From: Photobacterium malacitanum
GTDB lineage: Bacteria; Pseudomonadota; Gammaproteobacteria; Enterobacterales; Vibrionaceae
Length of the DNA: 64,000 bases
Direction of reading: 5' to 3'
NCBI RefSeq assembly: GCF_900185615.1
Contig: NZ_FYAK01000004.1
Coordinates: forward strand, 186,001 to 250,000
The notes beneath the pieces were generated by a model. It was not told the DNA's origin. It was given only the letters and a program-made list of their open reading frames with translations, and searched no databases. Position 1 is the stretch's first letter, and every line of letters begins with the position of its first letter. Shown one piece after another: positions 57,510 to 64,000 of the stretch. Position numbers and translations under genes: made by a program.

Positions 57510-59300
57510 TTAATCAGCGTCTTTCACTAACGCAATAATTGTCCATCCCGCTTTAACGTCTGCTTTTGATACCACAGTAAATGGATGAATGGTTTCTTTT
57601 AAATCAACCGTAAACAAAGGAATAACCAAGCCACTACTGTATTGTTGGTAATAATCATCAATGGTAAAGTTATCGCTAAGTTTAGTATGTTTAATTTCAC
57701 CACCTTGGTTCATCAAACTGGCTAATTTTTTATAACTAATATCATCACCAAACAACACTGCGCCACTATGAGCTTGAGTCGCTGAGTGTTTTTCTAAACC
57801 ACTATTATGACGGCGACCATTTAAGCGATAAATATTACGTTGTCCAAAATCGGTTTCATAATGACTTGCCGCAACCGCATTAAAATGTTTATCCGGCGTA
57901 AGTGCTAATAAATGACCCACGCCAATCAGATCTAGATATTCGTCAGCATGACTAGAAACCGCATTACCATAATACGTTTCTAACCCCGCCATGCGCGCTG
58001 CACGAATATAATCCCAGTTAGAATCTGTCATTACCACGCGACAATCATATTTTTTTAGTGCTAAACCTATTTCTCGAGCAACATCATTGGCACCAACAAC
58101 CAAAAAGCCTTTTGGTGATGGTTCAGCAACACCAAGTAATCGCGCTATTGGTCGTGCAGTTAGACTTTGTAACACTACCGTACCGATAATCACCATAAAT
58201 GTCAGTGGCACTAACAACTGAGCACCTGCAACACCGTCTTCCATTAATTTTAGAGCAAACAGTGCTGAAATAGCCGCAGCAACAATACCTCTTGGCGCTA
58301 CCCATGCTAAAAACAACTTTTCCTTAAAGGCTAATTGGCTAAACATGGTAGAAATAAAGATAGATGCAGGTCTTGCAATTAACTGAATGACGACAAATAA
58401 CGTGATCGCTCCCCAGCCTAATGCATGAAAATCAGCTAACTCAATACGAGAAGCCAAAATTAAGAATAAGCCTGAAATTAACAAAATAGTCAGGTTTTCT
58501 TTAAAATGCAGAATATGGCGAATATCGACATCCTTGGCATTTGCAAGCCACATTCCCATTACCGTTACTGCAAGTAATCCGGCTTCTGATTCCAAAGCAT
58601 TTGCGCCAGCAAACACACCAAGCACAACAGCGAGTACCGCAAACGGTTGTAAATATTCAGGTAGTAAATGATTACGTAATACATATGCAATCAACCATCC
58701 GGCAATGGCACCAATCACCAAACCAACCACCAGCATTAACCCAAACACTGCCAAACTGTGCATTTTGCTGCTAGAAATAATAAATTCGTACACGATCACG
58801 ACAAATATTGCCCCAATCGGATCAATTAATATGCCTTCCCAACGCAAAATGTTCGCCAATTTCGCTTGAGGTCTTACTGTGCGTAACAGTGGCACGATTA
58901 CTGTCGGTCCGGTTACTACTGTCATCGAGCCAAATAAGAATGCCAATGACCAGCTAAAATCTAATAAATAGTGTGTCGCAACACTGGTGATGATCCACGT
59001 AATGATGGCACCTATAGTTACGATACTTTTAACGTTTTTGCGGACATTTTTTATTTCTGCAAAATTGAGCGTTAAGCTGCCCTCAAATAAAATAACCGCT
59101 ACTGCTAATGAAATCAGTGGAAACAGTAAATCACCAAAGAGGATATTAGGATTAAATATGCCAGCAACTGGGCCGATAATTAAACCTGCAATAAGTAATA
59201 ATAAAATTGCTGGTAATTTCATACGCCATGCAAGCCATTGACATCCAAGCCCTAATACTCCGAGGCCTGCAATTGTCAATCCAATCATTTCTTGATGCAT
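57510..59300 (-). CDS. CPA1-type cation:proton antiporter with RCK domain
   Basis: Inner-membrane sodium (or potassium)/proton exchanger. About 12-13 hydrophobic segments over residues 1-395 include FEGSLTLNF near 75, VTGPTVIVPLLRTVRP and the DPIGAIF motif near 160, which carries the ion-binding aspartate, and WVAPRGIVAAAISALFAL near 330. A cytoplasmic TrkA-N/RCK-type domain follows (about 400-500: FLVVGANDVAREIG), suggesting control by nucleotide or redox state. 596 residues. Single gene. Cation specificity cannot be read directly. Confidence 0.9.
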   Translation of the reverse strand: MHQEMIGLTIAGLGVLGLGCQWLAWRMKLPAILLLLIAGLIIGPVAGIFNPNILFGDLLFPLISLAVAVILFEGSLTLNFAEIKNVRKNVKSIVTIGAIITWIITSVATHYLLDFSWSLAFLFGSMTVVTGPTVIVPLLRTVRPQAKLANILRWEGILIDPIGAIFVVIVYEFIISSSKMHSLAVFGLMLVVGLVIGAIAGWLIAYVLRNHLLPEYLQPFAVLAVVLGVFAGANALESEAGLLAVTVMGMWLANAKDVDIRHILHFKENLTILLISGLFLILASRIELADFHALGWGAITLFVVIQLIARPASIFISTMFSQLAFKEKLFLAWVAPRGIVAAAISALFALKLMEDGVAGAQLLVPLTFMVIIGTVVLQSLTARPIARLLGVAEPSPKGFLVVGANDVAREIGLALKKYDCRVVMTDSNWDYIRAARMAGLETYYGNAVSSHADEYLDLIGVGHLLALTPDKHFNAVAASHYETDFGQRNIYRLNGRRHNSGLEKHSATQAHSGAVLFGDDISYKKLASLMNQGGEIKHTKLSDNFTIDDYYQQYSSGLVIPLFTVDLKETIHPFTVVSKADVKAGWTIIALVKDAD

Positions 59301-59512
59301 AAATGGATACTCTTTTTAAAATTCAATATAAATAGCAACATCATGGTCTAATAGCCTTACATCATTCGCTTAAGACTGCTATTTTATATACTAAACAAAC
59401 ATATTTAACAGCATATAATTACAACTAAATTACATTTATAACACACTATTATTTATTCACTATCAACCATGTAATTTATTAATAATTAACTATGCTCGTT
59501 TTTACAACAAAA
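59301..59512. other. Intergenic region between dbpA and the antiporter
   Basis: AT-rich, no gene. It includes the antiporter promoter (leftward) and, next to it, the dbpA terminator. Confidence 0.45.
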
Positions 59513-59553
59513 AAGCCGATGGTCGCTTTATAGAACAAGCATACCATCGGCTT
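59513..59553 (-). terminator. Terminator of dbpA
   Basis: Perfect 11-bp stem AAGCCGATGGT / ACCATCGGCTT with a 19-base loop and a TTTTTG tail on the minus strand. Confidence 0.88.
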
Positions 59554-59584
59554 AATAAGGTTAGATTAAGGTGTTACAAATCAA

Positions 59585-60970
59585 TTAGCGCAGTTGACGC
59601 GAACGGAAATTACGCCCTTTAATACGGCCTTTTTCTAATTTTTGTAATGCTTCACGCGCCACTTCACGTTTAACCGCAACATAAGCACAGTGATCAAACA
59701 CATTAATTTTACCAACGTCAGCACCAGCAATGCCTTTATCGCCAGTTAAAGCACCTAAAATATCGCCAGGGCGTACTTTTTGCTTTTTACCGCCATCAAT
59801 CATTAGAGTGATCATTGCAGGGCGGAACGTTGGTTGATCCAATAAGTTACCAGCAGGTAATGCTTCGCCGTTAATATCACGATCAAGGTAATCTTCAAGT
59901 AACTTAACTTTATAATGTTCTTTATCACTAAATAATGAACAAGCAATACCTTTACTACCCGCACGGCCTGTACGACCAATACGGTGAACGTGCACTTCAG
60001 TATCTCGTGCTAAATGATAGTTAATCACCATATCTAGGTTATCGATATCCAAACCACGCGCTGCAACATCTGTCGCGACTAAGATTGATTTACTCTTATT
60101 AGAGAACAATACCAGAGTACGGTCACGCTCACGCTGCTCTAAATCGCCATGTAGCGCAATAGAACTAAAGCCAAAGTCTTCTAAATCATCTGAAAGTTCT
60201 TGTGCTTCACGCTTGGTATTACAGAAAATCACACAAGATTCTGGACGGTGTTGATTCAGTAACAAACGTACTGCATCTAAACGGTCTTCATTGCCACTAA
60301 CCTTGTAAAAGTGCTGTGAGATACTGCTATCATCATGGCTAGATTCTACTTTTACTTGGACTGGATTTTTCATGATCCGCTTGGCAATTGATGCAATTTG
60401 ATCAGGATACGTCGCACTAAATAGCAAAGTTTGACGATCACTTGGTGCGACATCAATAATTGCATCTAATGAATCTTGAAAGCCCATCTCTAGCATGCGA
60501 TCAGCTTCATCAAGCACTAATGTATTTAGCTCATCAAGGCGTAAGAAACCTTTGTGAATATGCTCTTCAATACGACCAGGAGTACCCACAATAATATGCG
60601 CACCGTGCTCTAATGAACCAATTTGCGGACCAAAAGGCATACCGCCACATAACGTTAGTACTTTAATGTTATGAATGGCACGCGCTAAACGACGGATCTC
60701 TTTAGCAACTTGATCGGCTAATTCACGTGTTGGGCACAATACTAATGTCTGCACGCGAAAACGTTTAACATTAAGGTTATTAAGTAATCCTAAGCCAAAC
60801 GCTGCGGTTTTACCTGATCCCGTTTTACCTTGAGCAATAACATCTTTGCCGTCAATAATAAGCGGAAGGCTCTGAGCTTGAATAGGTGTCATTGCTTCAT
60901 AACCCAGTGAGTCTAGGTTGCTCAATAGATCAGAGTGAAGATTTAGGGTAGAAAATGCCGTCTGACTCAA
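59585..60970 (-). CDS. dbpA: ATP-dependent RNA helicase DbpA
   Basis: DEAD-box helicase that acts late in assembly of the large ribosomal subunit and is stimulated by hairpin 92 of 23S rRNA. Motifs in order: Q motif (PIQAQSLPLI), I (AQGKTGSGKTAA), Ia, II (DEADRM), III (SAT), V (ATDVAARGLDI) and VI (HRIGRTGRAG). The C-terminal DbpA RNA-binding domain of about 75 residues (MITLMIDGGKKQKVRPGDILGALTG) is present and sets it apart from other DEAD proteins. 461 residues. The start codon appears to be TTG at 60970 with AGGA ahead; no ATG fits. Confidence 0.95.
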   Translation of the reverse strand: MSQTAFSTLNLHSDLLSNLDSLGYEAMTPIQAQSLPLIIDGKDVIAQGKTGSGKTAAFGLGLLNNLNVKRFRVQTLVLCPTRELADQVAKEIRRLARAIHNIKVLTLCGGMPFGPQIGSLEHGAHIIVGTPGRIEEHIHKGFLRLDELNTLVLDEADRMLEMGFQDSLDAIIDVAPSDRQTLLFSATYPDQIASIAKRIMKNPVQVKVESSHDDSSISQHFYKVSGNEDRLDAVRLLLNQHRPESCVIFCNTKREAQELSDDLEDFGFSSIALHGDLEQRERDRTLVLFSNKSKSILVATDVAARGLDIDNLDMVINYHLARDTEVHVHRIGRTGRAGSKGIACSLFSDKEHYKVKLLEDYLDRDINGEALPAGNLLDQPTFRPAMITLMIDGGKKQKVRPGDILGALTGDKGIAGADVGKINVFDHCAYVAVKREVAREALQKLEKGRIKGRNFRSRQLR

Positions 60971-61273
60971 AATGATGTCCTGTAAACGTCAACATACCAG
61001 TTTTACCGTTAAATATAGGTATCGATATGTTGTTTAATATAAGGTTGCACGCGGTAACACATGCATAAGGGCTGCGACACTAACAGCTAATGGCTACGCT
61101 GACAATGCAATAAATCAACTCGTTCATTTTAGCAAATTAAATATATTTTTGAAAACCGTGTACGGCCACACATTAACAGCGAAATAATGCCCATAAAAAT
61201 TGACACGACTACGACTAAAAAACAAAATCCACCACTTATACCCTTACCGCAAACATGCACGCCTAAACTGAAT
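60971..61273. other. Divergent region between dbpA and the pilin gene
   Basis: About 300 bases holding promoters for dbpA (leftward) and the prepilin (rightward). The last 87 bases are open in the pilin frame from an ATG at 61187 but are rich in Thr, Pro and Lys codons and unlike a leader. No terminator here. Confidence 0.5.
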
Positions 61274-61846
61274 ATGAAAAAAAATGGATTTACCCTTATT
61301 GAGCTTATTGTAGTTATTATTATTCTCGGGATTTTAGCTGTTGTTGCTATGCCTCGTTTTCTCCACACTCAAAAAGATGCCAATAATGCCGCATTAAAAG
61401 GCCTAGAAGCTGCAGTTAATTCCGGACTTAAAATGGGTTATAGCAAAATGGCGATTGTCGGATTAGAAAACCAACAATATGTCACTAATGCACCACGAAC
61501 GGATGGCACAGAATCAACCAATTTACCGTTTCCACAATGTAAAATAGGCATGACTTCATATTGCCAATTTAGTTATGGTTACCCAAGCATCGATAATATG
61601 ACACTGCATATTTTAGTCGAAAACCTTGGTCAAAATAATACATCCCAATATGGTACTGGATATGATTGGACAACGATTATATCAACAGACAATACCTATT
61701 CTCATTCAATGATCATTACCGCAACTAAAAATACAAAACCTAATGGTACTGTTGCTGAATTAAAAACAGACAATTGCTATTTACGTTATTCACCGCCAAC
61801 AACAGCTGGTGAAAATTACACCCTCAAATTAGTACCTTGTAAATAA
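61274..61846 (+). CDS. Type IV prepilin-like protein (MSHA-type)
   Basis: Pilin or pseudopilin with the class III signal MKKNG/FTLIE: cleavage after the glycine by prepilin peptidase, N-methylated Phe, and glutamate at position 5. A hydrophobic helix of about 20 residues (LIVVIIILGILAVVAMPRF) follows, then a polar globular domain with four cysteines able to form disulfide loops. 190 residues. It resembles the MSHA-type pilins of Vibrionaceae (MPRFLHTQKDANNAALKG). No assembly genes lie nearby, so it depends on a pilus system elsewhere. The ribosome site ahead of this ATG is poor. Confidence 0.87.
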   Translation: MKKNGFTLIELIVVIIILGILAVVAMPRFLHTQKDANNAALKGLEAAVNSGLKMGYSKMAIVGLENQQYVTNAPRTDGTESTNLPFPQCKIGMTSYCQFSYGYPSIDNMTLHILVENLGQNNTSQYGTGYDWTTIISTDNTYSHSMIITATKNTKPNGTVAELKTDNCYLRYSPPTTAGENYTLKLVPCK

Positions 61847-61854
61847 TCCTCCCA

Positions 61855-61879
61855 CTACCCGACCAAAACCTGGTCGGGT
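61855..61879 (+). terminator. Terminator of the pilin gene
   Basis: Perfect 9-bp stem TACCCGACC / GGTCGGGTA with a 7-base loop; the tail TCATTATTT is only moderately T-rich. Confidence 0.72.
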
Positions 61880-62146
61880 ATCATTATTTCCATCACTTAG
61901 ATTGCTTATTTCCTTAATAAGTAAAGGAAATATCATCAATCACTATGCTATCTATATGTTTGTGTACATTAGTATTAACCGATTTAGTGCAAGTTAAGTT
62001 CGCTTTGGCGGCAATTGCACAACCTTAGCTGCTGTGCAATTATGGTATTACGATTTAAAAATCGGTTGTTCACTAGCAGTTATCATTAACGCTATTATTG
62101 TTGAGCAGAGCAACAATGATCCCTTTTATATCAGGAAGTAATATTA
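61880..62146. other. Leader region of the small membrane protein, with nested repeats
   Basis: About 270 bases without a gene. From 61977 to 62067 it has an outer inverted repeat (AACCGATTT / AAATCGGTT), an inner hairpin (AATTGCACA / TGTGCAATT at 62013-62041) and a competing local hairpin (CGATTT / AAATCG at 62051-62064). It may be a structured 5-prime leader or a small RNA. Confidence 0.5.
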
Positions 62147-62464
62147 ATGAGTCAACCCGATAACGACCTCATCAAAGCAAATGAAAGCGACTCAAAAAAT
62201 GAATTTAAAACACTGCAATTTCAAATAACGCGAGTACTTAGTATTACATTCAATGTGATATTAATTTTAGCGCAAATAAAATTATTAAGAACTCACGATA
62301 TAGATATAAAAACCTATGGTGTCTTCATTTTTTGTAATATCAGTATCTTAGTTAATCTTTTTGCACCAAAGCTAACTAAACTAACCGTGAAGCAAGTCTC
62401 GAAATATAGCACTATGACGATGCTTGTGAGTGTGTTTTTATTTATTAGCCAGATATTTGCATAA
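62147..62464 (+). CDS. Small membrane protein of unknown function
   Basis: Unrecognised 105-residue protein. The first 30 residues are polar and acidic (MSQPDNDLIKANESD); three hydrophobic segments follow at about 31-48, 58-74 and 90-105, the last at the very C-terminus. It is therefore likely an inner-membrane protein with a cytoplasmic N-terminus. The ATG has CAGGAAG ahead. It is followed by a strong terminator and preceded by the structured region at 61977-62067. No family assigned; neighbourhood gives no clue apart from the nearby nuclease fusion. Confidence 0.65.
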   Translation: MSQPDNDLIKANESDSKNEFKTLQFQITRVLSITFNVILILAQIKLLRTHDIDIKTYGVFIFCNISILVNLFAPKLTKLTVKQVSKYSTMTMLVSVFLFISQIFA

Positions 62465-62472
62465 TCTATATA

Positions 62473-62520
62473 AAAACCGCCTTAATCCTTTAAACATTAA
62501 GTGAGTAAGGCGGTTTTTTT
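62473..62520. terminator. Bidirectional terminator
   Basis: Stem AAAACCGCCTTA / TAAGGCGGTTTT with a loop of about 20 bases and a seven-T tail on the plus strand, between the convergent small membrane protein and nuclease-fusion genes. Confidence 0.88.
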
Positions 62521-62538
62521 ATGTATTTTCTTTATTCG

Positions 62539-64000
62539 CTACCACTCACCAACAAGCAATCGACTTTTGACACCATTAACTTGTAATCCCATCGCTTCAA
62601 ACACATCATCAAAATTATGACATCCTAACGGTAAATGAGGCAGTGATAATACCGCTTCATCAAAAAAACGTTTTTGCTCTTGTTCGGTTTGCCATGCCAG
62701 TTGCCACCAATTAACGATACGCTCTCTCGAATCAATTAAACGGCGTCTTGTCGGCACTCGTGCCCTTTTTTGGTTATTCTCATTTTTACTGGCAGGCAAT
62801 AAATTCCACTTATCATTATTCGGCCAATAAGCAAACGGTAAGCAATGATCTACCTGATAATCAGGCTGTAAGCGTTTACCACTCCATACACTTTCCAGTT
62901 CTACACCGTTTTGCTGTAAAGCGGTAATTTTATAGCGAACACCACGGGTATCATGGCTTTCGTCTATCCATTTTAGACAATCGTAATAGGTTTGTAGCGC
63001 AATACCCCGCGCTTCATTTAACTTATAACGACGCATTTCCGCTATCCATTGATTCACGACTAATGGCTCTATCCAGCTGCTATATAAACGCAAACATTCC
63101 CATAAGCTTTCATCGAGCACAAAATGGCCAAATTCAGCTAACGCTCCAAGTTCAAGCACAAAGGTATCTTTTGTTGGTACTCTTTCTCGTTCCATCTGAA
63201 ATAGCGTATTATTTTTAGCCCCTTGATAAATAAAAGTAACAGGGCCATCTTGAATCGTTTTTAAACTATCTCTAATTGCCGTTTGAAGCGCTTTGGCTTC
63301 ATCACCAACAAACAATGCTCCTATTGATAAATCATCAGCACTAAGATGTGTCAGTTTGTTCCAGCCTTGTGGTTTCACAAAACCTAACCCTTTTTTACTG
63401 TCGCTAGTTTGTTGAATACCAGCACCATCGATATCAATATCTATTAGACGTTTAAATTGCCGTATCCAATAAAGAGCAACTAATCCTAGTGGCAAGCGGA
63501 CTTTATTATCTTCACGGCTACGAACTGCACCAGGGTGTGCATCTGCAATGTGTAAAAGAGTCCGTAATAGCGCCAATTTATAGGTCGCTGATTTAGCGTC
63601 ATTAACAATAATTTGCCTAACTTTAATTAAATCGCCACTGCCATCATCAGGAAGTTGCATCACAACGGTTTGCCACTGGACGCTGTTACGACCTAATTCA
63701 TCGGTCTCAAGTTCAGAAATTAAGTTAACTTGCAGGGCATGTTGCTGTGCTAACCGTTCAAGCTCTTCTACACTGACATCATAGGCTTTTCTCGCATCAC
63801 TAAAATCACCATAACGCAGCGAGATCACAAGCTTTCCACTTGGTGCAAGTAGATTCGATAATTTACGAAAAGCGCGTTTACGGACAGCTGGCGAAAGGTG
63901 CATCCAAACAGCAGATAACAAAATACAATCAAAGCGAATCCCAAGCTCAATAATGCTGTTTAGCTCTGGTAATTGATCATCTAGCCAAGTGATCTTATCG
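62539..64000 (-). CDS. Methyltransferase-HNH endonuclease fusion (partial, runs off the window)
   Basis: The gene is open up to the right edge of the window, so its start is missing; 486 residues are visible. The first visible part is the end of a class I SAM methyltransferase fold (ITWLDDQLPELNSII, LLSAVWMHLSP, LLAPSGKLVISLRYG), of the small-molecule or protein type, with no DNA-methyltransferase NPPY motif in the visible part. A central region of about 250 residues is unrecognised. The last 100 residues hold an HNH nuclease motif: VDHCLPF (H at about 385), then KWNLLP and KNENNQK. Such a fusion suggests a nucleic-acid targeting defence or repair role, which is inference. A TTG at 63921 is not the true start. 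Confidence 0.75.
   Translation of the reverse strand, partial: DKITWLDDQLPELNSIIELGIRFDCILLSAVWMHLSPAVRKRAFRKLSNLLAPSGKLVISLRYGDFSDARKAYDVSVEELERLAQQHALQVNLISELETDELGRNSVQWQTVVMQLPDDGSGDLIKVRQIIVNDAKSATYKLALLRTLLHIADAHPGAVRSREDNKVRLPLGLVALYWIRQFKRLIDIDIDGAGIQQTSDSKKGLGFVKPQGWNKLTHLSADDLSIGALFVGDEAKALQTAIRDSLKTIQDGPVTFIYQGAKNNTLFQMERERVPTKDTFVLELGALAEFGHFVLDESLWECLRLYSSWIEPLVVNQWIAEMRRYKLNEARGIALQTYYDCLKWIDESHDTRGVRYKITALQQNGVELESVWSGKRLQPDYQVDHCLPFAYWPNNDKWNLLPASKNENNQKRARVPTRRRLIDSRERIVNWWQLAWQTEQEQKRFFDEAVLSLPHLPLGCHNFDDVFEAMGLQVNGVKSRLLVGEW

Noticed and set aside
61187..61273. Upstream ATG for the prepilin gene
   Set aside because: The prepilin signal MKKNG/FTLIE begins at 61274 as in the family; the extra 29 residues are Thr/Pro-rich and unlike a leader. 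Kept only as an open question.

Overview
The window is ordinary chromosomal DNA of a gammaproteobacterium, most likely a Photobacterium-type Vibrionaceae. This is an inference from AT-rich codon use and gene content: tal-tkt, speA-speB, an RpiR-regulated sialic acid cluster, DUF808, a KdgM-family porin and eptA/dgkA. In Vibrio cholerae tal-tkt and speA-speB lie on chromosome II, so this may be the secondary chromosome. No rRNA, tRNA, CRISPR array, transposase or phage gene was seen.

Layout. 0.3-3.4 kb: transaldolase and transketolase. 3.8-8.1 kb: a histidine-rich disordered protein, a stand-alone RibD-type deaminase, a small secreted protein, an M23 murein endopeptidase and an aspartoacylase-like zinc enzyme. 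8.1-14.4 kb: a periplasmic molybdenum hydroxylase (Tat-exported large subunit, 2Fe-2S subunit, triheme cytochrome c) with its XdhC and MocA maturation factors. 14.9-18.0 kb: Dps, an M14 zinc enzyme, Ogt, a Trp-rich protein and a HAD phosphatase. 18.2-24.2 kb: sialic acid catabolism (YhcH, SSS transporter, NanK, NanE, RpiR regulator, divergent NanA), with three copies of a putative regulator box. 24.2-26.9 kb: a DUF1275 membrane protein and a COG2509 flavoprotein.

27.1-40.8 kb is the most striking part. A twelve-gene minus-strand operon encodes a DeoR regulator, KbaZ, AgaS, a complete four-gene mannose-family PTS (IIB, IIC, IID, IIA), a GlcNAc/GalNAc-6-P deacetylase, KduI, KduD and a GH105 unsaturated uronyl hydrolase; a CBM9-like periplasmic protein follows a terminator. 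Divergently, a sulfatase and a KdgM-family porin are encoded. Together they make a coherent route for sulfated, lyase-cleaved glycosaminoglycan disaccharides, best fitting chondroitin sulfate: porin entry, desulfation, PTS uptake with phosphorylation, cytoplasmic cleavage by GH105 (not the GH88 enzyme of known PTS-type loci), then uronate flow through KduI/KduD and amino-sugar flow through deacetylase, AgaS and KbaZ. The shared promoter region carries a 10-bp-phased CTTTC array and a CRP-like site.

40.9-51.4 kb: DUF808 protein, speA with a possible leader peptide and attenuator, speB, and a five-gene MacAB-TolC-like export operon with a split ATPase and two different permeases. 51.5-64 kb: dgkA, eptA, a NUDIX hydrolase, a GH63 lipoprotein, a CPA1 antiporter with an RCK domain, DbpA, an isolated type IV prepilin, a small membrane protein behind a structured leader, and (running off the right edge) a methyltransferase-HNH nuclease fusion that may be a defence gene.

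Functions rest on motifs read from the translations and family knowledge; no database search was run.
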